Source: Denitratisoma oestradiolicum
GTDB taxonomy: Bacteria; Pseudomonadota; Gammaproteobacteria; Burkholderiales; Rhodocyclaceae
Reading direction: 5' to 3'
Length of the DNA: 64,000 nt
Assembly (NCBI RefSeq): GCF_902813185.1
Contig: NZ_LR778301.1
Coordinates: 2,542,001-2,606,000 of the forward strand
Positions 34,003 through 41,428 of this stretch are shown here, one piece after another; the stretch's first letter is position 1; each line of letters opens with the position of its first letter. A program made the translations under genes and the position numbers. The notes beneath the pieces were generated by a model, which was given only the letters and a program-made list of their open reading frames with translations, was not told where the DNA came from and ran no database searches.

Positions 34003-34566
34003 TCAGCCGCCGGGAATGACGATGATCAGCAGCAATGCCCAGGCTATCAGTCCTACCCCCATGATTCCGTAGGCGATGGATGCCGCCTGGGTGTCATCCC
34101 TGACCTTAAGCAGCACCGCCACCCCGTGATAGATGACGATGCAGGCCAGACCAAGGGCCAAGCAGCAGAGGGCGACATTGAAGAAGATGTTGGGCACGAA
34201 GAGGCCAAGAGACGACAGCCACAGAGGAATGGGAGCAGCCACAGCCAGCAGGGCTGCATGGCTGCGATCGGCGGCAAAACCGTTGATGGCGGCGATCCAG
34301 CGGATGACATGGGCCATGGCAAGCACCGTGGCCAGCTCGGCCACCAGGAAGATCAGACCGATGCCAAGCCAGTTGCGGGCGGCGAGGCCTGGCATGAATA
34401 TGTCGCCCTGATAGGTACCGGCGTAATAGAGCATGACCGGGGGCAGCAAGGAGAGGGGAAGGACGATGGTGAAAAAGACCCGGCTCAGGGAGGGGTGGGT
34501 GCGGCCCAGGAAAAACCAGGCTGTCCGAATCACCGAAGATAGGTTTGCACACTGGTAGGTGGTCAT
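34003..34566 (-). CDS. Yip1-family inner-membrane protein
   Basis: The 187-residue protein has five to six hydrophobic segments and the Yip1 domain pattern: HPSLSRVFFTIVLPLSLLPPVMLYYAG, a central GIGLIFLVAELATVLAMAHVI and FVPNIFFNVALCCLALGLACIVIYHGV. Bacterial Yip1 proteins have no settled function. ATG 34566 (MTTYQC) follows AAAGGAT. It diverges from a MarR regulator, with the palindrome ACATCATGATGT between them, so it is probably repressed by that regulator. Confidence 0.72.
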   Translation of the reverse strand: MTTYQCANLSSVIRTAWFFLGRTHPSLSRVFFTIVLPLSLLPPVMLYYAGTYQGDIFMPGLAARNWLGIGLIFLVAELATVLAMAHVIRWIAAINGFAADRSHAALLAVAAPIPLWLSSLGLFVPNIFFNVALCCLALGLACIVIYHGVAVLLKVRDDTQAASIAYGIMGVGLIAWALLLIIVIPGG

Positions 34567-34628
34567 GGCACGATCCTTTCGCAATGGCGACCAACCGCTA
34601 GACAGCTGGCCCGGACGGATAACATATC

Positions 34629-34640
34629 ACATCATGATGT
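34629..34640. promoter_or_regulatory. MarR-type operator candidate
   Basis: ACATCATGATGT is a perfect 12-base palindrome in the 95-base gap between the divergent Yip1-like and MarR genes, inside an AT-rich stretch. It is the expected size and place for a MarR dimer site. Confidence 0.55.
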
Positions 34641-34661
34641 ATTTTTTAGGCGATCCCCGAA

Positions 34662-35078
34662 ATGAAGTCAAGCAGGCCCGACAAGATTCTTGAAAAACCC
34701 GACCTGGAGCGTCTATCCCACTTCCGTTTTCAGCTTAGGCAGTTCCTCCGGGTGAGCGAAGACCTGTGCCGCGAGGCACGAATCACACCCCTGCAGTATC
34801 AGTTGCTGCTGCATGTACGAGGAATGCCGGGCCGCGACTGGGCCAACATCGGTGAACTGGCGGAGCGTCTACAGGCCAAGCATCACGGGGTGGTCGCCCT
34901 GGTGACCCGTTGCGAGCAAGCGGGTCTGGTGGAGCGCCGGCAGGGAACGGAGGACCGCCGCCAGGTGGAGGTTCACCTGACGGCTCGCGGGGAGAAAATC
35001 CTCCTCCGACTGGCCGAACTGCACCAGCCGGAATTACAGCGCCTGCGGGATGAGTTCGCCCTGCCAGGCTGGATGTGA
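34662..35078 (+). CDS. MarR-family transcriptional regulator
   Basis: The 138-residue protein has the winged-helix MarR fold: ITPLQYQLLLHVRGMP, NIGELAERLQAKHHGVVALVTRCEQAGLVERRQ (recognition helix) and the beta-wing GTEDRRQVEVHLTARGEKIL. The DRR wing motif is intact. MarR proteins usually repress themselves and a divergent gene and respond to phenolic or oxidant ligands; here the divergent gene encodes a Yip1-like membrane protein. The downstream SnoaL-like gene is convergent, with 8 bases between stops. Confidence 0.9.
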   Translation: MKSSRPDKILEKPDLERLSHFRFQLRQFLRVSEDLCREARITPLQYQLLLHVRGMPGRDWANIGELAERLQAKHHGVVALVTRCEQAGLVERRQGTEDRRQVEVHLTARGEKILLRLAELHQPELQRLRDEFALPGWM

Positions 35079-35086
35079 CGACCGAC

Positions 35087-35503
35087 CTATTGTGCCATCG
35101 CGGCCATCAGGCGACTGAAGTCCCAGAATGCGCGCAGGGAAAGAATTTTGCCGTCGGCATCCACCTTGTAGATGGTGACCATCGGGGTTTCCGAAACGGT
35201 GCCGTCAGGCATGGTGGTGCGCCCCACCCAGACATTGGCGCATTCGTCACCGCAGGGATAGGAAGCGTGAATCTCGTAGTCGAAGCGGCTGCCACCGGCG
35301 GTGATAATGTTGTCGTAGAAGGCGGCGACGGCAGCCTTGCCACGATGGCCCAGACCATCCGGATTGAAGAGGGAGGGCCCGACCGGGTCCTGCACCACGC
35401 AATCTTCAGCAAAGAGGGCCAACCAGTCATTGCGGCGGCCTTCCTTGACCATCTGGGGAGAAATGAAACTGGCCAATTGTGCCGGGGTCTTGGCTTCCAT
35501 CAT
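35087..35503 (-). CDS. SnoaL/NTF2-like protein (ketosteroid-isomerase fold)
   Basis: The 138-residue protein has the NTF2-like cone fold signature: NDWLALFAEDCVVQDPVG at the N-terminal helix and strand, GHRGKAAVAAFYDNII, and TIYKVDADGKILSLRAFWDF at the C-terminus. Such proteins act as isomerases, cyclases or ligand-binders; Asp in EDCVVQDP is where ketosteroid isomerases carry their catalytic base. AAGGAG lies six bases before ATG 35503. In an organism with a Baeyer-Villiger monooxygenase a role in cyclic-ketone or steroid metabolism is conceivable, but nothing here shows it. Confidence 0.7.
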   Translation of the reverse strand: MMEAKTPAQLASFISPQMVKEGRRNDWLALFAEDCVVQDPVGPSLFNPDGLGHRGKAAVAAFYDNIITAGGSRFDYEIHASYPCGDECANVWVGRTTMPDGTVSETPMVTIYKVDADGKILSLRAFWDFSRLMAAMAQ

Positions 35504-35758
35504 GTATCGCTCCTTGTGGTTTATGAATTATTAGGAGTTCGATGATAACTCCACCCGATCCTTATCGTCCGTTACGGGAGACCAGGCCATTTGTCCGCAT
35601 TTGTCGTCGCACCACCCTGCATTGCATGGGATGAGGTATAAATCCTGACGATGGTCAAGCCCTGTGGAGACGATCCGTAGGGCTGCAAAAATTTGCCGCC
35701 GCCCAGAAAACACTGTTTACCCGGCACCCATAACATCCCATATCTAAACGGAGGAACC

Positions 35759-36298
35759 ATGAATAAAGCGACTCAGCCCGATGGACTCGAACCCCCGGCG
35801 ACCGACCCGGCCCCGATGACCCCGGCCAAGGGTTTTCTGGTATTGATGGCCTTGGTGGTGGTCATTGCGGCATTTCTGGTTCTCAGCCACACCATCGGCG
35901 TCACCGAAACCTGGGCCGCGTTTCTGTTCCTGCTGTATTGGGCCGGCATCGACCATGCCGACTTTGGCAAACTACCCGCCGCCATCGTCGGTGGAGTAAT
36001 GGGCCTGCTGATGGTCTATCTGATGCAGCAGGCACCGCTGTGGCTGGGGACGACTACTGGCGGCGCGGTCTTGCTCGGCACCGTACTGCTTCTGGTCTAT
36101 TGCCAGATCATGGGCTGGCTGCCCATCGCCGTGAACATGATGACCATGCTTTACCTCACAGTAGGCTCCGCGCCGGTGATTCAGGCGGCATTCCAGTTGC
36201 CTGGGACCCTGGCCGCCCTGGCCCTGAGCGTCACCTATTTTGCCGGGCTGGTCTGGGTCGGCAGCCAGGTGCAGAAGATGAGAAGTGCCAAGGCATAG
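35759..36298 (+). CDS. DUF1097-like inner-membrane protein
   Basis: The 179-residue protein has a hydrophilic N-terminal 35 residues followed by five to six membrane segments (GFLVLMALVVVIAAFLVL, TWAAFLFLLYWAGI, LPAAIVGGVMGLLMVYLM, GAVLLGTVLLLVYCQIMGW, ALALSVTYFAGLVWV). The layout is similar to small DUF1097 membrane proteins; function unknown. GGAGGAACC precedes ATG 35759, which decides the start over a frame beginning 22 codons earlier. The gene stands alone. Confidence 0.6.
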   Translation: MNKATQPDGLEPPATDPAPMTPAKGFLVLMALVVVIAAFLVLSHTIGVTETWAAFLFLLYWAGIDHADFGKLPAAIVGGVMGLLMVYLMQQAPLWLGTTTGGAVLLGTVLLLVYCQIMGWLPIAVNMMTMLYLTVGSAPVIQAAFQLPGTLAALALSVTYFAGLVWVGSQVQKMRSAKA

Positions 36299-36546
36299 CT
36301 TGGCAAAGGCAGCGAAAAGCTTGTAGGTTTCGCTGCCCCAGCCCCGCCTCCCCGGCACGATCCGAGGAGCGCGGAAGGCAACACCCTCGCTAGAGACAAC
36401 GACCTTTCCGCCCACAGTCCTGCGGACGCTTGAGTTCTGTTGCCTCTGGCCCTGCCCTAACGCCCATGGAAGCCAATTTTCCGCCCCGATCCATGAAATA
36501 CGAACAGTAGGCTGAGGTCCGATCGTTCCCTGTAACCGTCCATGGA
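36299..36546. other. Non-coding stretch before the nasA control region
   Basis: No gene is seen. It includes a 45-base fragment of the intergenic repeat (36458-36502); the rest shows no clear structure. The NtrC-like sites of nasA start directly after it. Confidence 0.6.
36458..36502 (+). repeat. Intergenic repeat fragment, copy R4
   Basis: TAACGCCCATGGAAGCC and GAAGCCAATTTTCC followed by ATCCATGAAATACG match the first 45 bases of copy R1 at 21902 with only about four differences. The remaining stem-loop and GCTCGCT portion is missing, so this is a truncated copy. Confidence 0.75.
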
Positions 36547-36582
36547 TGCACCGAAATTGTGCCCATGCACCGGGACAATGCA
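36547..36582 (+). promoter_or_regulatory. Tandem NtrC-like binding sites upstream of nasA
   Basis: TGCACC-GAAAT-TGTGCC (36547-36563) and TGCACC-GGGAC-AATGCA (36566-36582) both fit TGCACC-N5-GGTGCA with two mismatches at most in each right half. The sites are offset by 19 bases, about two helical turns, and lie 66-101 bases upstream of the sigma54 promoter at 36648, as expected for an enhancer. Confidence 0.55.
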
Positions 36583-36647
36583 GGAATATCGATCCAGCAG
36601 GCACCCTTCCCACCTCTATTGGTGCCCGCAGCAAGGCCGGCAAGCCA

Positions 36648-36662
36648 TGGCACAGGGTTTGC
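36648..36662 (+). promoter_or_regulatory. Sigma54 (-24/-12) promoter of nasA
   Basis: TGGCACAGGGTTTGC is a perfect match to TGGCAC-N5-TTGC. The transcript would begin near 36674, only about two bases before ATG 36676, which would leave an almost leaderless mRNA and exclude the AGGG ribosome-site-like word at 36666-36669. Confidence 0.6.
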
Positions 36663-36675
36663 GTCAGGGCTGCCC

Positions 36676-39396
36676 ATGAACGAGACGAAATCCACCTGCC
36701 CCTATTGCGGCACCGGCTGCGGACTGATCATTGAGCACGACGGTCAGCGCATTTTCAACGTTCGGGGCGACCCGGATCACCCCGCCAATCACGGCAGGTT
36801 GTGCACCAAGGGCGCCACCCTGCATCTCACCGTGGCGCCCGAGACCGCAGGCCTGCGCACCACCCTGCCGCAACTGCGCACCGGCAAGAACACAGCGCGC
36901 CAGACTATGGCCTGGCCGGCGGCCCTGGACCATGCCGCCCAACGCTTCGCCGAGGTAATCCGGGATCATGGCGCAGATGCCGTGGCCTTCTACATCTCGG
37001 GCCAACTGCTGACGGAGGACTACTACGTCTTCAACAAGCTGGCCCGGGGCCTGGTGGGCACCAACAACATCGACAGCAATTCCCGGCTGTGCATGTCCAG
37101 CGCCGTGATGGGCTACAAGCTCACCCTGGGAGCCGACAGTGTTCCCTGCGCCTACGAGGATATCGACGCCGCCGACTGCCTGCTGATCGCCGGCGCCAAC
37201 ACCGCCTACGCCCATCCCATCGTCTTCCGCCGCATCGAGGACGCCCGGGCCGCCCGGGCCGGCCTCAAGCTGATCGTGGTGGACCCGCGCCGCACCGACA
37301 CGGCCGCCGCCGCCGACCTGCACCTGGCCCTCCAGCCCGGCAGCGACATCGCGCTCTACCAGGCCATGCTCCATGTGCTGTTGCAGGAGAAGCTGGTGGA
37401 TCGCGACTACATCCATCAACACACCGAGGGCTTCGTGGCCCTGGAAGCCGCTGCCAGGGAAATGTCCCCCGCCGTGGCCGCCGGCATCTGCGGCCTCAAG
37501 GCCTCAGATATCGTCACCGCCGCCCGCTGGTTCGGCGCCGCCGACTCCGCCAGCCTTTCCCTCTGGTGCCAGGGCCTCAACCAGTCGGCCACGGGCAGCC
37601 ACAACAGTGCCGCCCTGATCCAGCTCCACCTGGCCACGGGCAAGATCGGCCGTCCCGGCTGCGGCCCCTTCTCCCTCACCGGCCAGCCCAATGCCATGGG
37701 GGGCCGGGAAGCAGGCGCCATGGCGACCCTGCTGCCCGGTCATCGTGACCTGGCCGATGCCGACGACCGGGCCGAGGTGGCCCGCCTCTGGGACATCGAC
37801 GCCCTGCCGGACAAACCCGGCCTGAGTGCCGTGGAGCTGTTCGACGCCCTGGGCCGGGGCGAGATCAAGGCCCTCTGGATCGCCGGCACCAATCCGGCCC
37901 AGTCCCTGCCCGACAGCCAGCGGGTGCAACAGGCCCTGGCGGCCTGCGAATTCGTCGTGGTGCAGGACATCTACCAGGATACGGAAACCACCCCCTATGC
38001 CGACCTGCTGCTGCCGGCGGCGGGCTGGGGCGAAAAGGAAGGCACCGTCACCAACTCCGAGCGCTGCATCAGCCGGGTCCGTGCCGCCCTGCCCCCGCCG
38101 GGACAGGCCCTGCCCGACTGGCGCATCGCCGCCGATTTCGCCCTGGCCCTGGGCCGCTACCTGGGGCGGGAGGAACAGGCCCAGCGCCTGTTTCCCTACA
38201 CCTGCGCCGAAGAGGTGTTCAACGAACACCGGGAAACCACCCGGGGCCGGGACCTGGACATCGGCGGCCTCTCCTATGGACTGCTGGAGCAACGCGGCCC
38301 CCAGCAATGGCCCTTCCCCGTCGGCGCCACGAGCGGCCAGGTGCGACTCTATGGCGATGGCCGATTTCCCACCCCGAACGGCCGGGCCAGATTCATCGTG
38401 CCTGTGGTGGAGGGAGTGGCCGAGGCGCCGGACGCCCGCCATCCCTACCAGCTCAACACCGGCCGCCTCCGTGACCAGTGGCACGGCATGAGCCGCACCG
38501 GCAACGTGCCACGCTTGTTCAGCCATGCCCCGGAACCCCAGCTCGACATGCACCCGGACGACATGGCACGCCACGGCCTGAAGAACCAGGACCTGGTGCG
38601 GGTTGCCAATCCCCGGGGCAGCTTCGTCGCCAAGGCACGGGCCTCCGAGGCCATGGCGCCGGGCCAGGTATTCATGCCCATGCACTGGGGTGGCCGTTTC
38701 ATGGCCGGCGCCGGGGTCAATGGCGTTACCCTGCCCCGCTTCGATCCCCTCTCGCGGCAGCCCGAACTCAAGCACTGCGCCGTCACCCTGGAGAAACTCC
38801 AGAACCTCTGGCCTCTGGTGGCCCTGCGCCGCGCGCCGGCCGGGAAGGGCGCCACCACCCTGGCCCTGCGCCAGGCCCTGACGCCCTGGATCAATCGCTG
38901 CACCCACGCCACCCTGACCCTGACTGGCCGGGAAGAACCGGTCCTGGTGTTCCAGGGCTGGGCCGAGTCCCCCTGGTCGGCGGAGCAGTTGGCCGACTTC
39001 GACCAGGCCCTGGGGCTGCATGACCACAGTCTTTATTTCGCCGACGACCGGCGGGGAGTCTCCAAACGGGCGCTGATGCAGGACGACCGGCTGATCGGGG
39101 TACGCCTGGCCGGCGAGACCCTGGCCGCCGAGTGGCTGGAAGACCTGATGGCCGCCGGCAAACCCGTGGCCGGCCTGCGCCGCTGGCTGCTGGCCCCCCT
39201 GACCCAGCCTCCCGCCGGCCAGGTGGGCCGGGGCCGGGTGGTCTGCAACTGTCTGGACGTGAGCGAAGGTGAAATCCTCACCGACCGGGCGGAGGGCCTG
39301 GACCTGCCGGCCCTCCAGGCCAAGCGCAAGTGTGGCACCTCCTGCGGCTCCTGCCTGCCGGAAATCCGGAGACTGCTGGCTACGCCGCTTCACTGA
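36676..39396 (+). CDS. nasA: Assimilatory nitrate reductase catalytic subunit
   Basis: The 906-residue molybdopterin enzyme starts MNETKSTCPYCGTGCGL, with the N-terminal 4Fe-4S cluster cysteines CPYCGTGC and, 26 residues later, the fourth in GRLCTKG. NSRLCMSSAV supplies the cysteine that ligates molybdenum in this family. VVDPRRTDTA, TGQPNAMGGREAG and the C-terminal MGD-binding domain (about 580-700) follow. A C-terminal BFD-like 2Fe-2S domain (CNCLDVSE...CGTSCGSCLPEI) is fused, as in NasA proteins that accept electrons from a separate reductase. It reduces nitrate to nitrite in the cytoplasm. No nitrite reductase or nitrate transporter gene is adjacent. Tandem NtrC-like sites and a sigma54 promoter lie just upstream, consistent with nitrogen control. 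Confidence 0.93.
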   Translation: MNETKSTCPYCGTGCGLIIEHDGQRIFNVRGDPDHPANHGRLCTKGATLHLTVAPETAGLRTTLPQLRTGKNTARQTMAWPAALDHAAQRFAEVIRDHGADAVAFYISGQLLTEDYYVFNKLARGLVGTNNIDSNSRLCMSSAVMGYKLTLGADSVPCAYEDIDAADCLLIAGANTAYAHPIVFRRIEDARAARAGLKLIVVDPRRTDTAAAADLHLALQPGSDIALYQAMLHVLLQEKLVDRDYIHQHTEGFVALEAAAREMSPAVAAGICGLKASDIVTAARWFGAADSASLSLWCQGLNQSATGSHNSAALIQLHLATGKIGRPGCGPFSLTGQPNAMGGREAGAMATLLPGHRDLADADDRAEVARLWDIDALPDKPGLSAVELFDALGRGEIKALWIAGTNPAQSLPDSQRVQQALAACEFVVVQDIYQDTETTPYADLLLPAAGWGEKEGTVTNSERCISRVRAALPPPGQALPDWRIAADFALALGRYLGREEQAQRLFPYTCAEEVFNEHRETTRGRDLDIGGLSYGLLEQRGPQQWPFPVGATSGQVRLYGDGRFPTPNGRARFIVPVVEGVAEAPDARHPYQLNTGRLRDQWHGMSRTGNVPRLFSHAPEPQLDMHPDDMARHGLKNQDLVRVANPRGSFVAKARASEAMAPGQVFMPMHWGGRFMAGAGVNGVTLPRFDPLSRQPELKHCAVTLEKLQNLWPLVALRRAPAGKGATTLALRQALTPWINRCTHATLTLTGREEPVLVFQGWAESPWSAEQLADFDQALGLHDHSLYFADDRRGVSKRALMQDDRLIGVRLAGETLAAEWLEDLMAAGKPVAGLRRWLLAPLTQPPAGQVGRGRVVCNCLDVSEGEILTDRAEGLDLPALQAKRKCGTSCGSCLPEIRRLLATPLH

Positions 39397-39399
39397 ACC

Positions 39400-39555
39400 T
39401 AACGCGCATGGTCACCACGCCACCACCGAGGATGAAAATGCGCAAAGGCTAATTGAACGCCCCCCACCCCCGTACCCCACCCCGGGGCGGGGCTACCCAT
39501 CGGCTCGCTACGCTCGACGGTCACACTCGGCTCCGTTGATACTGTTTCACGCTAA
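39400..39555 (+). repeat. Intergenic repeat, copy R5
   Basis: It begins TAACGCGCATGGTCACC and ends TGTTTCACGCTAA; the core is CCCCGGGGCGGGGC followed by CGGCTCGCTACGCTCGACGG. Copy R6, 340 bases further on, is its inverted partner: AATGCGCAAAGGC and AATTGAACGCCCCCCACCCC are shared in opposite orientation. The two flank hemP. Confidence 0.8.
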
Positions 39556-39611
39556 GCCGCCAGCGCTTGAGGCAAATCAAGAAATTTCTTCCGCCCCTTC
39601 CATTTGGGAAT

Positions 39612-39634
39612 TGTTCTCATGTAAGATGAGAACA
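39612..39634. promoter_or_regulatory. Palindromic operator upstream of hemP (Fur-like position)
   Basis: TGTTCTCAT-GTAAG-ATGAGAACA is a perfect 9-base inverted repeat, 28 bases before the hemP ATG. hemP is a classic Fur target, and ATGAGAA/TTCTCAT words occur in Fur boxes, but the symmetry and 5-base spacer are not the standard 19-base box, so another iron- or heme-responsive regulator is possible. Confidence 0.55.
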
Positions 39635-39662
39635 GTTCCTATCTTATCTTCACTTGCCTGCC

Positions 39663-39869
39663 ATGAATGAGAAACCTCAAGCCCGCGCTTGCCCTCCCGC
39701 CAGCCCCCTGCTGGCGGCGGTCTCCGGCCATGGCGGCGGCCAGGCCGCGCTGCCCACCTGCAACAGCCACACCCTGTTCGACGGCGGCAAGGAACTGGTG
39801 ATCCTCCATCACGGCGAGTCCTACCGCCTGCGCCAGACCCGTCAGGGCAAACTGATCCTCACCAAATAG
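39663..39869 (+). CDS. hemP: Hemin uptake protein HemP
   Basis: The 68-residue protein ends with the HemP signature: LFDGGKELVILHHGESYRLRQTRQGKLILTK. The first 35 residues are a variable Pro/Ala-rich stretch. HemP is a small iron-regulated protein associated with heme uptake; in some Betaproteobacteria it activates the heme-receptor operon. ATG 39663 is used rather than TTG 39654. A perfect operator palindrome lies 28 bases upstream, and two inverted repeat copies enclose the gene. No heme receptor gene follows in this window. Confidence 0.85.
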   Translation: MNEKPQARACPPASPLLAAVSGHGGGQAALPTCNSHTLFDGGKELVILHHGESYRLRQTRQGKLILTK

Positions 39870-39897
39870 GCGCTAATCGGATAAGCCATGACAAATC

Positions 39898-40046
39898 GTG
39901 AAAAGAATTTCGAGCGAAGCGAGCCGATGAGTAGCCCCGCCCTGGGGCGGGGATGGGGGTGGGGGGCGTTCAATTTGCCTTTGCGCATTGATTCCTCGGG
40001 GGTGGTGTCGGCGACCATGCGCGTTGGCTCCGGCTTGACCGGCTTA
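39898..40046 (-). repeat. Intergenic repeat, copy R6 (inverted partner of R5)
   Basis: In reverse complement it begins TAAGCCGGTCAAGCCGGAGCC, like R2 and R3, continues with AACGCGCATGGTC and AATGCGCAAAGGC, like R5, and has the core GCCCCGCCCTGGGGCGGGG with CGGCTCGCTTCGCTCG. It therefore links the two sequence variants of the family into one longer element. Confidence 0.78.
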
Positions 40047-40057
40047 GGAAATTAGCC

Positions 40058-40270
40058 ATGTACGTCTGCGTCTGCCATGCTGTGACCGACCGCGACATCA
40101 GTGCCGCCGTCGCCCAGGGTTGCGGCAACTTGCGGGAACTGCGCCAGCAACTGGGCTTCGGCACCTGCTGCGGCCGCTGCAACAGTTGCGCGCGTAAGGT
40201 CATGACGGAATCCATGCACGCCCACGCGCCCCATCCACGGATAGACGCGGCCCGTTGCGTCGGGGCCTGA
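40058..40270 (+). CDS. bfd: Bacterioferritin-associated ferredoxin
   Basis: The 70-residue protein has the BFD 2Fe-2S cysteines CVC near residues 4-6 and [10 protein letters not shown] at 35-44. Bfd donates electrons to bacterioferritin to release stored iron. The last 15 bases are followed directly by bfr, whose ATG is 15 bases after the bfd stop; the two are one operon. The C-terminal 15 residues ([17 protein letters not shown]) are an extension rich in histidine, unlike the short E. coli Bfd. Confidence 0.93.
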   Translation: MYVCVCHAVTDRDISAAVAQGCGNLRELRQQLGFGTCCGRCNSCARKVMTESMHAHAPHPRIDAARCVGA

Positions 40271-40284
40271 CCCAGGAGACTTCC

Positions 40285-40767
40285 ATGAAAGGCGACAAGA
40301 AGACCATCCAGTTGCTAAACAAACAGCTCGTGAACGAACTGACCGCAGTCAACCAGTATTTCCTCCACGCGCGGATGTACAAGAACTGGGGATTCCAGGC
40401 CCTCGGCAAGCACGAGTACGAGGAGTCCATCGAGGAGATGCACCACGCCGACCACCTGATCGAGCGCATCCTGTTCCTCGAAGGCCTGCCCAATCTCCAG
40501 GCCCTGAACAAGCTCCTGATCGGCGAGAACGTGCCGGAATGCCTGGCCGGCGACCTCACCCTGGAACAGGGCGCCCACACCGACCTCAAGACCGCCATCG
40601 CCCACTGCGAGAGCGTGCACGACTACGTTTCCCGGGACATCCTCCAGGAAATCCTCGACGACACCGAAGAGCACATCGACTACCTGGAGACCCAGATCGA
40701 GCTGGTGGACAAGGTCGGGCTCCAGAATTACCTGCAATCCCAGATGGGAGCCCCGTCCAGCTCCTGA
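40285..40767 (+). CDS. bfr: Bacterioferritin
   Basis: The 160-residue four-helix protein forms 24-mers that store iron with heme between subunits. Heme ligand Met52 (EEMHHADH) and ferroxidase residues Glu18, Glu51, His54, Glu94 and His130 are present by position relative to E. coli Bfr. The position of Glu127 is Thr (DDTEEH), with a glutamate one residue later, so the second metal site may be altered. AGGAGA lies seven bases before ATG 40285. It follows bfd directly, and a GGCGGC-ATCA-GCCGCC hairpin lies 13 bases after the stop. Confidence 0.94.
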   Translation: MKGDKKTIQLLNKQLVNELTAVNQYFLHARMYKNWGFQALGKHEYEESIEEMHHADHLIERILFLEGLPNLQALNKLLIGENVPECLAGDLTLEQGAHTDLKTAIAHCESVHDYVSRDILQEILDDTEEHIDYLETQIELVDKVGLQNYLQSQMGAPSSS

Positions 40768-40875
40768 TCCCCTCTTCCCGGCGGCATCAGCCGCCGCCCC
40801 ATCAGCCAGCCAGCCCAGCCATCCCCGATGGCGGCAAGCCAGCCAAAGATTATTGTCCCCCTTTGGAGGTTTGCC

Positions 40876-41427
40876 ATGTCGTTCCCGCTTCGTCCCCTCG
40901 CTCTCGCCGCCCTGGCCGCGGCTTCCTTTTCCGCCGTCGCCCTGGAATATCCCATCGGTTCCCCCCAGAATGTCGCCGGTCTGGAAGTGGCCGCCGTCTA
41001 TCTCCAGGCCGTGGAGATGGAGCCCGAGGGCCACATGCGCCGCGCCACGGATTCCGACATCCACCTGGAAGCCGATATCCATGCCCTGGCCAACAATCCC
41101 AACGGCTTCCCCGAGGGCGCCTGGGTTCCCCATCTGCTGGTCAGGTACGAATTGACCAAGCTGCCTTCCGGCGAGGTCATCAAGGGCGACATGATGCCCA
41201 TGGTGGCCAGCGATGGTCCCCACTACGGTGACAACGTCAAGCTGAAGGGGCCGGGCAAGTACAGAGTCAAGTTCACGGTCTATTCGCCCAGCGCCCGGGA
41301 AAATCCCGATGGCAACCACTTCGGCCGCCATACCGACCGGGCCACCGGCGTGCGCCCCTGGTTCAAGCCCGTCGAAACCGAGTGGGAGTTCACCTACGCC
41401 GGCATCGGCAAGAAGGGCGGGTATTGA
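40876..41427 (+). CDS. ftrA: P19-type periplasmic iron-binding protein (FtrA)
   Basis: The 183-residue protein has a signal peptide (ending SAVA-LEY) and the P19/Tp34 fold: YPIGSPQNVAGLEVAAVYLQAVEMEPEGHM, DIHLEADIHAL and GPHYGDNV. The conserved Glu, His and Met residues of P19 form a dimeric copper/iron site. In Bordetella and Brucella FtrA works with FtrBCD to import ferrous iron. GGAGG precedes ATG 40876. The porin gene follows with a one-base gap, ahead of ftrB, ftrC and ftrD. Confidence 0.88.
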   Translation: MSFPLRPLALAALAAASFSAVALEYPIGSPQNVAGLEVAAVYLQAVEMEPEGHMRRATDSDIHLEADIHALANNPNGFPEGAWVPHLLVRYELTKLPSGEVIKGDMMPMVASDGPHYGDNVKLKGPGKYRVKFTVYSPSARENPDGNHFGRHTDRATGVRPWFKPVETEWEFTYAGIGKKGGY

Positions 41428-41428
41428 G

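Noticed and set aside
37504..39393. Long open frame (629 codons) opposite nasA
   Set aside because: The composition is Gly/Gln/His-rich shadow coding opposite a clear nitrate reductase.
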